Counted from the stretch's first letter, positions 1 to 7,564 are shown. The stretch: DNA of 17,495 nt from CAZAYP01 sp964489425 [NCBI: uncultured Verrucomicrobiota bacterium] (GCA_964489425.1 CAZAYP010000096.1:1-17495), one strand, 5' to 3'. Notes: generated from the sequence alone by a model not told the origin. Translations and numbers: made by a program.

Positions 1-109
1 CGCACACCTCTCTCTACTTCAGCCTCTTACCACCATCGCCGACACAGCCTTGACGACAGTGCGTGGCCCTCCACATGCAAAAACAAGCCGTTTCTTAAGG
101 ATTTTTGAG

Positions 110-129
110 GGTCGCGCTCCGTCGCGACC
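110..129. repeat. GC-rich palindromic stem-loop, REP-like
   Basis: GGTCGCG (110-116) and CGCGACC (123-129) form a perfect 7-bp stem around the 6-nt loop CTCCGT. No T-run follows, so it is not a typical intrinsic terminator. Short GC-rich palindromes like this occur as dispersed intergenic repeats in many bacteria, but I see only one copy in this window, so calling it a repeat is an inference. Confidence 0.4.
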
Positions 130-216
130 ATTCTGGATCTGTTTTTCAAACCTGCTGACGCCTTACGCATTTTTTTTATTTTGCACTTGCAAGATGTTGA
201 TGATTGGTGTTTGTAT

Positions 217-237
217 CCAAAATGTTTGTTATTTTGG
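217..237. promoter_or_regulatory. Operator-like inverted repeat upstream of the precursor gene
   Basis: CCAAAAT (217-223) and ATTTTGG (231-237) are perfect reverse complements separated by 7 nt (GTTTGTT). The 21-bp dyad sits in the AT-rich leader about 70 bp before the GTG start of the Cys-rich gene, where a dimeric transcription factor could act on the operon promoter. The centre-to-centre half-site spacing of 14 bp is not a whole number of helical turns. A weak RNA hairpin in the 5' leader is the alternative. No regulator gene is present nearby. Confidence 0.4.
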
Positions 238-308
238 CGCGTTGTTTTTCTACGTAATACCAGGATGGCCATAGGGATGGCGAAACACAAAACAAGGGAG
301 GGGCGGTT

Positions 309-872
309 GTGAACAAAGAGAAAAATGCCGAAACGAGCAATCCTGAGGCGCCAATAGTCTTCCGCGTTGCTCAGCTCCCGGCATCGGGCGGCTCGACCAT
401 GGACCGCCGGACATTTGTCAAAGGCACCATGGCGGCTGTGGGCGCGGGCGCGCTAATGACCGTGCTGAACGGTTGCGAAAGCGGCGGCGGCGGTGATGAC
501 GATCCCTGCGTGTGCAATACCGTATGCCCCTGTGAACAGGTCGGCGCGTGTCAGTGCGATGTCGTGGCGTGCCAATGCCAGTTTGGCTGTCAATGCCACT
601 CCGTCTGCCCTTGCGAGACCGTGGGTAGCTGCACCTGTAATGTGGTCCAGACAACGTGTGTGGAGACTCCGGGCCAGGCCGGAACGGTCAAGCCAGGCCA
701 GACCGGGATTAACTTCGTCGGGCCTGCCGGCGAAACACGCACGATGCCATGCGGGACGCCCATCCCGGCTGGCTGGACTTGCACTTGCAACTGCGTGAGC
801 GTGCCGGCTGCCTGCACCTGCAATGGGCACTGCGCATGCAATGGGCAAGGTCACTATTGGCATCCCTGCTGA
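309..872 (+). CDS. Cys-rich Tat-signal lipoprotein, probable precursor of a radical SAM-modified product
   Basis: 187 residues. The GTG start is chosen because AGGGAGG lies 7 nt upstream; ATG 399 (residue 31) has a much poorer site. Residues 1-30 are a polar extension. Residues 31-38 read MDRRTFVK, a twin-arginine motif, followed by a hydrophobic stretch (41-53) and LNGC with Cys56 as a possible lipidation site. The mature part has 24 more Cys, with CxC pairs at 67/69, 73/75, 81/83, 88/90, 94/96, 100/102, 108/110, 158/160, 169/171 and 175/177, and it ends HYWHPC. Residues 67-90 and 94-117 are a 24-residue duplication (14 identical). A Cys-rich ORF ahead of six radical SAM enzymes and two PqqD-like proteins is the expected position of a RiPP precursor. 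Thioether crosslinking is plausible but inferred. A metallothionein-like metal-binding lipoprotein is the alternative. I do not recognise a named family. Confidence 0.8.
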   Translation: MNKEKNAETSNPEAPIVFRVAQLPASGGSTMDRRTFVKGTMAAVGAGALMTVLNGCESGGGGDDDPCVCNTVCPCEQVGACQCDVVACQCQFGCQCHSVCPCETVGSCTCNVVQTTCVETPGQAGTVKPGQTGINFVGPAGETRTMPCGTPIPAGWTCTCNCVSVPAACTCNGHCACNGQGHYWHPC

Positions 873-911
873 TGGTGCGCGGACAGCCCGCTGCCGGGAG
901 GGACGAATAAC

Positions 912-1016
912 ATGGCTGGGAGGCCCCCGCCCTTGGCCTTGCCGCGGTCCTGCCGACCAATCCGGCCGCAATTTACCCGCTTGGTGGCTGCAACGGGCGT
1001 GGGATTTCTTGCTTGA
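912..1016 (+). CDS. Possible 34-residue small ORF between precursor and first radical SAM gene
   Basis: ATG at 912 is preceded by GGGAGGG (896-902) with 9-nt spacing, one of the better ribosome binding sites in the window. The frame reads MAGRPPPLALPRSCRPIRP and continues to a stop after 34 residues. It is rich in Pro and Arg, has one Cys and resembles no family I know. It could be a tiny peptide, a broken gene start, or chance. The rest of the 249-nt gap before the next gene shows only a weak 4-bp hairpin (887-898) and no clear terminator, so read-through from the precursor gene is likely. Confidence 0.25.
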   Translation: MAGRPPPLALPRSCRPIRPQFTRLVAATGVGFLA

Positions 1017-1121
1017 TTGCGTTCTTGAATCGGATCTAGTCGGGCGGGCGGCAGACCGGCAGGAACGCTTCTGGTCAAGGTTCGCTTTGATTTGGCGAGC
1101 ACAGGAAGGATTTTGAATAGG

Positions 1122-2549
1122 ATGACGATTGCCTGGCAAGTGCTCAGTAAAAATATATTTCTGGTCTCCGCAGATGGTTCTAAACCGATCCTGTATGCGC
1201 CGCTCCAAGGCGTGGTCATGGAAGTGAACCAGAAATATGTCGATCGTTTCCGCGAAGTGCTGCAAGGAAACACCTCCGCCGCAACCGTCTTGGGACTGGA
1301 ACCATCCGTTGTTGAGCGGTTTATCCAAACGCCGCCCGAAGCGGTACGACTACTCAATCCACAATGGCCCAGCACGTTTGAACCGACGAGTGTGACGGTT
1401 TTTCTGACCCACAAGTGTACTTTACGTTGTGCCTACTGTTATTGCCATGGAGGCGAGGGCATAGACATGCCATGGCCCGTCTTCGAGCGGGCGGCTAGGT
1501 TTACACTGGACAATGCACGCAGGCTAAAGCACGATTTCCACTTGGGGTTTCACGGCGGTGATGTTGGAGCTTGTTGGCCGCTCTTCCAGAGATGTGTTGG
1601 CTTCGTTGAACAAGTTTGCGCTGAGGCAGGCGTCAAGTGCGTGATGTCGATCGGCACGAACGGATTCTATACTGATGACCAAGCCCGCTATGTCGCGCAG
1701 CACATCAACAATGCCACCGTATCCGTGGACGGGACCCCTGCAATCCATGACGAATACCGGGCGACAGCGTCCGGCCAGCCTTCGCTGAGTCGCATCCTCG
1801 GTTCAATTAAGATTTTCGAGGCCAACAAGATGGCCTATTCCGTGAGGATGACCGTTACGGGGAAATCCCTCCCCTTGCTGCCGGAGTGCGTGGAGTTCAT
1901 CTGCCAGAATACGCAAGCGGGCACGATCCGTGCCGAACCGCTTTATTCGCGGGGCCGTGCGACCAGTACAAATATGGCAGCCTTCACCCCCGACCAGTTT
2001 GTGCAGGCGTTTCGCGTTGCCCGCGCTGTTGCGAAGACGCACCAGCGACTTCTGAGTTATTCGGGGGCCCGCCTGGGGGGGGTGTTCGGATCGTTTTGCT
2101 CGTATCCTGCGCCGACCTTCGGCGTGACGCCGGAAGGCAACTTGACCTGCTGCTATGAGGTGCTGCATCCCGACGATCCGCTCCGCGATCCGTTCTTTTA
2201 CGGTCAAATGCCACCGGATGGGTCTTGCGTCACTGTGGACAAACAGCGGGTGGCCACCCTCCGAGCATTGGCCCAGCAGCGGCGGGAGGCTTGCGCCCAT
2301 TGTTTTTGCGTTTATGCCTGCGCGGGAGACTGCGCAACCAAGGTGCAGGATGGCGCTTTGCCGGCCAACGAGACTCCCGCGCGCTGCCACATAACCCGCG
2401 CGCTGGTCTATGACATGCTCTGGGCAGTTCTATCGGGAGAGAATCCATTGCAACCGGCCATCGCAAACAGCGAGGACGCCCGGCCGCGGACCGCCAGCAG
2501 TTGCGTGGACTGTGCCAAAGCCCCCCCCGGGCAAGGACCGGCGCCGTGA
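1122..2549 (+). CDS. Radical SAM/SPASM peptide-maturase-like protein
   Basis: 475 residues from ATG 1122, with AGGAAGG about 12 nt upstream; in-frame TTG codons at 1092 and 1113 are less likely. Residues 1-70 form an N-terminal module found in maturases, with the segment ILYAPLQG. The radical SAM cluster motif is C99xxxC103xxC106 (CTLRCAYC), and the usual GGEP is replaced by GGD (145-147). The C-terminal SPASM domain is complete: C326-x12-G-x4-C344, then C391-x2-C394-x5-C400-x3-C404 and C422, enough for two auxiliary iron-sulfur clusters. The tail carries an extra CVDC (461-464). SPASM enzymes act on peptides, for example forming thioether or C-C crosslinks; the substrate here is inferred to be the upstream Cys-rich protein. 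Its stop overlaps the next start (GTGA). Confidence 0.92.
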   Translation: MTIAWQVLSKNIFLVSADGSKPILYAPLQGVVMEVNQKYVDRFREVLQGNTSAATVLGLEPSVVERFIQTPPEAVRLLNPQWPSTFEPTSVTVFLTHKCTLRCAYCYCHGGEGIDMPWPVFERAARFTLDNARRLKHDFHLGFHGGDVGACWPLFQRCVGFVEQVCAEAGVKCVMSIGTNGFYTDDQARYVAQHINNATVSVDGTPAIHDEYRATASGQPSLSRILGSIKIFEANKMAYSVRMTVTGKSLPLLPECVEFICQNTQAGTIRAEPLYSRGRATSTNMAAFTPDQFVQAFRVARAVAKTHQRLLSYSGARLGGVFGSFCSYPAPTFGVTPEGNLTCCYEVLHPDDPLRDPFFYGQMPPDGSCVTVDKQRVATLRALAQQRREACAHCFCVYACAGDCATKVQDGALPANETPARCHITRALVYDMLWAVLSGENPLQPAIANSEDARPRTASSCVDCAKAPPGQGPAP

Positions 2550-3766
2550 ACGGCGGGGATGGCCGCTTAGGCGTTTCTACAACTAAATCCGGGCCGGGCG
2601 CACAGCCTCTACCGGAAGAGCTCAGAAGGATCCGGGGCGAAGCGCAGGGATTTGGGGGGCATCACGAAGCTCGGACAAGAACCTCGTTGGAATGGCTGCG
2701 GCAAGTAGAGGCCATTCGCCAACGCGTCCCTTCCGTGTGTGTGGAAGATGACGGCGAGACCGTCCGACTTGGCGATCTGTCTCCCGGCTGTGCGGCGTGC
2801 AAGGCCGGAAGCTGGGACTGCATCTTTGTCACGCTGCGCTGCAATCTCCATTGCGCGTTTTGTCTGATACCCAGGCAGCTCTCCCTGCGGCCCATGTACT
2901 CGGCGCTCGGAGGGAACTTGGCTACGCTGTGTGACCGGTATAAGCGCGCCGAGATTTCTGGGGTTAGTTTCTCAGGCGGCGAACCCTTTCTGGATCCTGA
3001 AACCGTGTTGGAGTGGCTTGCGGTGTTGCGGCGCGAGTTGCCCCATCTCTACCTCTGGGCCTACACCAACGGCCTGACGATCTCGACGCCGCTCCTCCGG
3101 CGATTGGCCGCCGCGGGATTGAATGAACTCCGCTTCAACATGGCGGCAACCGGGTATCGCAATCCCGTTGCTGTTCAAATGCTGCACGCGGCCATTGACT
3201 ACATCCCGGCGGTAGCCGTGGAAATACCGGCCATACCGGAGCATACGGGCACTATTCTTGACGCTCTCCACGAGTGGGCCGAGGCCGGCGTCAAGTATCT
3301 GAACCTTCACGAACTGATCTACGAGTCGGGGACGAACTCGGCAGACCTGGCGGGCCGGCGCGTTCCTTGTGTAATGCCGGACGGGCATTGGTGCGCCGCC
3401 AACCCGGGCAGTCAGGAACTGATCCGGGCCGTCCTGGAGCGGGTGGTGGCAGACCACCTGCCGATGGCGGTAAACGACTGTTCGCTCCGCAACAAGGCGC
3501 GCCAGATGCGGGGCCGGCGGCGTATGCTGGCTCCGTTTGTGCTCCGCCCCCATGAGCGCCTGCGGGCCGACGGCACGGCAGAGTGTGCCTGCCTTTTTGA
3601 TGCCGATCACGTTGAGTTTGTGCATCCAATGGCCCTAAACGCGCAACGCCGGCTGAGAAACGGCTGGCAGGCGGCGCTGCTGCGACGCCAACTGCCCTTG
3701 GATCTGGAACACCCGGGACAATGGATCGACTTCCAACTCATGGAAAAGTACGATGTTGTCCAATGA
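2546..3766 (+). CDS. PflA-like radical SAM protein without SPASM
   Basis: 406 residues from GTG 2546, which overlaps the upstream TGA as GTGA and has AAGGA 8 nt before it; this coupled start is preferred over an upstream start at 2501. The radical SAM motif is C99xxxC103xxC106 (CNLHCAFC) and GGEP is at 144-147. Just before the motif is a second Cys set, C82xxC85 and C92, as in PFL-activase-like proteins with an extra cluster near the N-terminus. Further Cys at 275, 283, 312, 347 and 349 do not fit the SPASM spacing. The first 60 residues are low in recognisable features. Its role is probably a distinct step on the same peptide, or installing a glycyl-type radical or crosslink. No glycyl radical partner is visible, so the exact role is unknown. 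Confidence 0.88.
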   Translation: MNGGDGRLGVSTTKSGPGAQPLPEELRRIRGEAQGFGGHHEARTRTSLEWLRQVEAIRQRVPSVCVEDDGETVRLGDLSPGCAACKAGSWDCIFVTLRCNLHCAFCLIPRQLSLRPMYSALGGNLATLCDRYKRAEISGVSFSGGEPFLDPETVLEWLAVLRRELPHLYLWAYTNGLTISTPLLRRLAAAGLNELRFNMAATGYRNPVAVQMLHAAIDYIPAVAVEIPAIPEHTGTILDALHEWAEAGVKYLNLHELIYESGTNSADLAGRRVPCVMPDGHWCAANPGSQELIRAVLERVVADHLPMAVNDCSLRNKARQMRGRRRMLAPFVLRPHERLRADGTAECACLFDADHVEFVHPMALNAQRRLRNGWQAALLRRQLPLDLEHPGQWIDFQLMEKYDVVQ

Positions 3767-5258
3767 ATGCGGCCAACAACTCACCGCGACGCAGGGATTT
3801 TACCCGGTGGCTCGGCGGCGGTTGCCGGTCTTTAGAGGGGCGAGTGATGCCTGCGCTATTTTCTATGCGCCGCGCCTTGTGTGCGTGCTCCCGCGAGAGT
3901 TCGCTGGCCCTGCCGAGAACGAGATTGGCCGACTCTCCGAATCCGGTCGGGTCGCGGAAGCAGAATGCGCCGCGGTCCCCGCACCAGCACGATGTCTGGC
4001 AACGCGCATTGTAAGCGCCGCGCAAGACGCCAAAGAGGAGGCCGCGAATTCAGCGCGGGCGGCCTTCGCTCCCGAGTGCCTTACGCTTTTCCTCAACAAC
4101 GCATGCAACCTCAAATGCCGTTACTGTCATGCGGCCCCCAGCGCGGAACCGGATCGGCCGATTTCCGATGACGCGCTCAGGTCTGCCGCGCGATTGGTAG
4201 CAGCGTCCTGTGCGCAACGCCAGCGCTCTTTTACCGTGGCCTTCCATGGTGGCGGCGAACCGGCGCTGGACGAGACCCGGGTGAACCAGATTCTCGACAT
4301 GGTGCAAGACGTGGCGCGAGACCGCGGCGTGCTACTGCGAACCTACATCGCCACGAATGGCGTCATGTCGGAAGACCGGGCCCGGTGGCTGGCCAGCCGC
4401 TTTGATCTCATCGGCCTTTCCTGTGACGGACCGCCCGACGTGCAGGATCAACAGCGTCCAGCCCGGGATGGCCACCCGACGTCCCCCAGGGTGCGCCGTA
4501 CGGCCGCGATCCTGCGGCAGGCGGGCAGACCATTCCATGTCCGCGCGACGATCACAAAAGATTCCCTTGGGCGGATGGCGGAGATCGTGGACTACTTCAT
4601 CGAACAGTATGTGCCCGGAGAAATTCGCCTTGAACCTGTCTATGTCAACCCGGTTGGCCCGACGGGCCTCGGGCCCGCCGCTGCCGCCCCATTCGTCGCG
4701 GGATTCATGGCCGCGCGCCGCGCGGCAGCAGACAAAAGCGTCCCGGTCACGACCTCCATGACCCGTCCCGCGGCACTTTACGGGCGCTACTGCCATGCGC
4801 TTCGCCAGGTGCTGAACCTGGTCCCGGGAGAGATTGCCACGGGCTGCTTTTTGGACTCACGGGAAGCCGACATTGTTCGCCGTCAGGTACGCGTTGGCGC
4901 GATGAACCCGGGGTCGGCCTCCTTCGATCTGGATCAAGACCGCCTGACACGGCTTGTCACCCAGTGCTCCCAACCCCCATCTGGTTGCCGAGACTGCCTG
5001 TGTTGCTTCCAGTGCACGCATGGATGCCCAGATGTCTGCGTATTGGAGAATCCGGCGAAGCCAGCACGGGAAGAAGATGTCAAGATGGGCTTCCGGTGTC
5101 ATGCACACCGACTCCTGATGGGCGCTTTGATTCGGGAAGCCGCTGATCATGCGTGGCGCAATACCTCCGCCGGCGTCAACCAGGATGTCTTGGATCTGGG
5201 AATGGTGTCGCGAGTCGCGGTCTTCAGGGAAGAAGACATGGGCGGGGTGGGTCCATGA
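3753..5258 (+). CDS. Radical SAM/SPASM peptide-maturase-like protein
   Basis: 501 residues from ATG 3753, overlapping the previous gene by 14 nt; the ribosome binding site is weak. Residues 17-48 (YPVARRRLPV, then AIFYAP) match the N-terminal module seen in the first SPASM gene, which supports this frame despite a competing ATGA start at 3763 in the +1 frame. The radical SAM motif is C118xxxC122xxC125 (CNLKCRYC) with GGGEP at 166-170. The SPASM region has C347 and C365, then C412-x2-C415-x5-C421-x3-C425 and C449, plus extra Cys at 417, 418 and 429. Two auxiliary clusters are therefore expected. The substrate is inferred to be the Cys-rich protein. The C-terminal 50 residues are an extension of unknown role. 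Confidence 0.9.
   Translation: MLSNECGQQLTATQGFYPVARRRLPVFRGASDACAIFYAPRLVCVLPREFAGPAENEIGRLSESGRVAEAECAAVPAPARCLATRIVSAAQDAKEEAANSARAAFAPECLTLFLNNACNLKCRYCHAAPSAEPDRPISDDALRSAARLVAASCAQRQRSFTVAFHGGGEPALDETRVNQILDMVQDVARDRGVLLRTYIATNGVMSEDRARWLASRFDLIGLSCDGPPDVQDQQRPARDGHPTSPRVRRTAAILRQAGRPFHVRATITKDSLGRMAEIVDYFIEQYVPGEIRLEPVYVNPVGPTGLGPAAAAPFVAGFMAARRAAADKSVPVTTSMTRPAALYGRYCHALRQVLNLVPGEIATGCFLDSREADIVRRQVRVGAMNPGSASFDLDQDRLTRLVTQCSQPPSGCRDCLCCFQCTHGCPDVCVLENPAKPAREEDVKMGFRCHAHRLLMGALIREAADHAWRNTSAGVNQDVLDLGMVSRVAVFREEDMGGVGP
3763..4014 (+). CDS. Overlapping +1-frame ORF with a Tat-like RRRDF motif (doubtful)
   Basis: ATG 3763 forms a perfect ATGA overlap with the upstream TGA, the junction type used elsewhere in this operon. 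It opens an 83-residue frame inside the SPASM gene that begins MNAANNSPRRRDFTRWLGGG, similar to the MN...SRRDFLK start of the PqqD-like protein at 10206. No hydrophobic signal follows, and the frame downstream looks like out-of-frame sequence, while the SPASM gene frame keeps family-like features over the same bases. It is either chance, or a remnant of a true N-terminus lost by a frameshift. Confidence 0.2.
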   Translation: MNAANNSPRRRDFTRWLGGGCRSLEGRVMPALFSMRRALCACSRESSLALPRTRLADSPNPVGSRKQNAPRSPHQHDVWQRAL

Positions 5259-5332
5259 ACGCCTTTGGATGGGTGGCGTGGAAATAATCCGGGCGGGATA
5301 TGGCAGTGGGCTTGTGCCCGCGGAGATATTCA

Positions 5333-7564
5333 ATGCAGAGTGTTGTGGTTGTTACATCGTGGTGGTCAAATTGTCTTGCGCTGAGATGCCTGCAACTCCT
5401 CGCCCAATTTGCGGCGGGGCGCAGCCTTTACGTCATGCAAGCTGGAAAATCCGCGAGCCAGATGCAGCGGTTCCGAAAGTTTCTCCCCCATGGCGTCCAG
5501 GAACTCCACTATCCCCAGCACCTCGCGCCTGATGATAGTCGTATGCGCGAGTACCTTGCACGGGAAGCCCTGCGCGATGTTGAAGGTGCGTGGTTCATCG
5601 ATCATGATACCTTCATTCTTGCGCCCGCCGAAGCTTGGTTTGCTCAGGCTGACGCCAGTTTCTCGAAGTCTGATATTTGTCTTTGTACGGGTATTCCGCG
5701 GGCGGGCCCGGGTTTAACTCAACCGGCTTACTGGTTGTCTCCGCGCCGCTGGCCACCGAATCTCTCGTCTTTTGATCCGGTGCCGTTTCAAGTCAAAGAG
5801 TATTGTCGCCGGCCGGACCTTCACCGGCCTGACGGCCCCATGACCATTCCGGGAAAAGACACTCTGGTACAGGTCGCCGAGGAACTTGCCGCCGTCCATA
5901 AAGTGGGAACCTTCCCGCTAACCCCCCAAGTGGCAGCTCGGCATGCGCTGCCCTCCTTTCCCGCGCACCAACATCTCGGTGGGATCCACCTTTACACGGG
6001 GCCCCTTGGGCCTGCGGCGGACCCGGAATGGGTACGCCATACCGTGACCGTCTTTGACCGCTTTTTCTCAGATTGTTCGAGCGCGTGGCTGGCCAACGAA
6101 GAGCCTGAACTCCTGAGACGGTACCGTGAGTTCAGGGATGCAACTGTCTGCGATGACGGTCCAGTGGAGTTCGCGGTGGAGTCGCCAGAGGCCGACCTTT
6201 ACGCCGTCCCGGTCGCGGATCGGTGGCTGTTATTCTCGCCCCAGATCTGGACGGCCGCCGTGGTCAACCGCTCCGCCGTTGCAAGCGTCGGCCGGTGTAT
6301 TGCCGGAGATGACGCCACGGTAGCCCCCGATTTGCGCCAACTGTGCCAGCAATTGACCCGGAAACACGTGCCAGAGCGCGTGCCGCGGGAGGCTCCCGAA
6401 AAAATTGTGATCATGCCGACGCGCGCCTGCAACATGCGTTGCGTGTACTGCGATTTCGCGGCGGCGACCGCCACGCAGACCACGCTTGACCCCAGGCTGG
6501 CTTGTCGTCTGCTCGATGACTATGCCAAGCAACTGGTAGCCCGAGGGGCGGATACTCTCCGGGTGCACTTTTTCGGGGGAGAACCACTGGTTGCGCGGAC
6601 ATGCACGGTGTCTATCGTTCACTATGCCAGATCCTTATGCGCGCATAGGGGGCTTGTTCCTTGGTTTGAATTGACCACCAACGGCTATTTCGATCCCGGG
6701 GTTGTGCCATTTATCGGCGACCACATCGACAGCGTTGTGGTCTCCTTGGACGGCCCTGAGGCGATCCACGACTTCAACAGGAAGCGTATTGATGGCCGTG
6801 GCACGTATGCAGCGATTGCGGCTAATATCCGCCGCTTGGCGCGGTTCCCGGTCGGATTATGTCTTCGCACTTGCATCACGCAGCGCTCGGTCGACACGAT
6901 GGAGGATATAGCGGCGAGATTCTGCACCGACTTCGAATTCGATGTGTTGAGTTTCGAAATGCTGGCAGAGAACGAAAGCGGACGTAGGTCCGGGCTGAGT
7001 GCGCCGGACCCTTATGCGTTTGCCGCTGGGTTGCTGAAAGCCGAAACCTTGGCCGCGAAGCAAGGCGTGCGGGTCGTGCAAGGGCCTTCCGAGTTGGAAG
7101 GCCCGCGCACCACCTCGTGCCCGCTAGGCCAAGGGACGCTGATGCTGACTCCGGAGGGTCAAGTCACGGCCTGTTATTTGAACCCCGAGCGGTGGATGCT
7201 GCGAGGGCTCGATTTGGTCATGGGTCGAGTTAATGCCTCGGGGGGGGTGTTCATTGACTACCAAAAACGGGAGGCCATCTCGGCGCAGATACGATCCAAG
7301 CCCCGATGTGTTCGCTGCTTTTGCCGGCACACATGCGCCGGAGGATGTCATGTTGACCAGACCCCCCCGGGTTGTTCGCTGGACTACGACAGCCGCTGCC
7401 GGGCCATTCGCGTGATTACCGCGGGCCGACTTCTGCGAAGCCTGGGATGCCTGGATGATGCTGATACCCTCATCAGTCGTCTCTCCGCAATGCAAACGCT
7501 AGCCAACCATCCGGATGATCGGCTTTCAGCTTGGCATGGGAACCCGCCTCGGGAGAATCATTGA
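5333..7564 (+). CDS. Glycosyltransferase-like domain fused to a radical SAM/SPASM domain
   Basis: 743 residues from ATG 5333, chosen because GGAG lies 7 nt upstream and the protein then begins with a beta-strand (VVVVTSWW); ATG 5300 would add 11 residues. Residues 1 to about 270 look like a GT-A-type nucleotide-sugar transferase: an initial hydrophobic strand, FIDHDTFI at 88-95 with DHD in the place of the metal-binding DxD, and HLGGIHLYTG at 214-223. Residues about 280-345 resemble the N-terminal module of the other SPASM proteins (WLLFSP). The radical SAM motif is C366xxxC370xxC373 (CNMRCVYC) with GGEP at 415-418. SPASM is complete: C596-x12-G-x4-C614, C659-x2-C662-x5-C668-x3-C672 and C689. 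The fusion suggests a sugar is added to the same substrate. The GT assignment is by pattern only. Confidence 0.85.
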   Translation: MQSVVVVTSWWSNCLALRCLQLLAQFAAGRSLYVMQAGKSASQMQRFRKFLPHGVQELHYPQHLAPDDSRMREYLAREALRDVEGAWFIDHDTFILAPAEAWFAQADASFSKSDICLCTGIPRAGPGLTQPAYWLSPRRWPPNLSSFDPVPFQVKEYCRRPDLHRPDGPMTIPGKDTLVQVAEELAAVHKVGTFPLTPQVAARHALPSFPAHQHLGGIHLYTGPLGPAADPEWVRHTVTVFDRFFSDCSSAWLANEEPELLRRYREFRDATVCDDGPVEFAVESPEADLYAVPVADRWLLFSPQIWTAAVVNRSAVASVGRCIAGDDATVAPDLRQLCQQLTRKHVPERVPREAPEKIVIMPTRACNMRCVYCDFAAATATQTTLDPRLACRLLDDYAKQLVARGADTLRVHFFGGEPLVARTCTVSIVHYARSLCAHRGLVPWFELTTNGYFDPGVVPFIGDHIDSVVVSLDGPEAIHDFNRKRIDGRGTYAAIAANIRRLARFPVGLCLRTCITQRSVDTMEDIAARFCTDFEFDVLSFEMLAENESGRRSGLSAPDPYAFAAGLLKAETLAAKQGVRVVQGPSELEGPRTTSCPLGQGTLMLTPEGQVTACYLNPERWMLRGLDLVMGRVNASGGVFIDYQKREAISAQIRSKPRCVRCFCRHTCAGGCHVDQTPPGCSLDYDSRCRAIRVITAGRLLRSLGCLDDADTLISRLSAMQTLANHPDDRLSAWHGNPPRENH

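Larger units (their letters stand above)
1..308. other. Non-coding leader upstream of the radical SAM cluster
   Basis: I see no convincing gene here; the short open frames on both strands have no good ribosome binding site. Positions 1-130 are GC-rich and contain a 7-bp palindromic stem-loop (110-129). Positions about 150-270 are much richer in A/T than the rest of the window, with a run of eight T at about 170-177, an 8-bp palindrome CTTGCAAG (186-193) and a perfect inverted repeat (217-237). This AT-rich stretch is the obvious place for the promoter of the downstream genes, but no sigma-70 box pair is good enough to call. Confidence 0.6.

Noticed and set aside
150-300. Sigma-70 promoter boxes before the precursor gene
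   Set aside because: Several TTG-containing hexamers and TA-rich stretches exist, but no pair combines good matches with 16-18 bp spacing.
309-872. Reading the Cys-rich protein as a ferredoxin or metallothionein unrelated to the cluster
   Set aside because: The Cys spacing does not fit CxxCxxCxxxC ferredoxins, and its position ahead of six radical SAM genes fits a modification substrate better; metal binding remains possible after modification.
453-1328. Long minus-strand open frame (291 codons) across the precursor gene and the start of the first radical SAM gene
   Set aside because: It is antisense to supported genes, lacks a ribosome binding site, and its product is low-complexity Arg/Ala/His-rich, as expected from GC-rich shadow frames.
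5255-5287. ATGA junction after the third radical SAM gene opening a 10-codon frame
   Set aside because: It stops after MNAFGWVAWK; the next real start at 5333 has its own ribosome binding site. A leader peptide is possible but unsupported.
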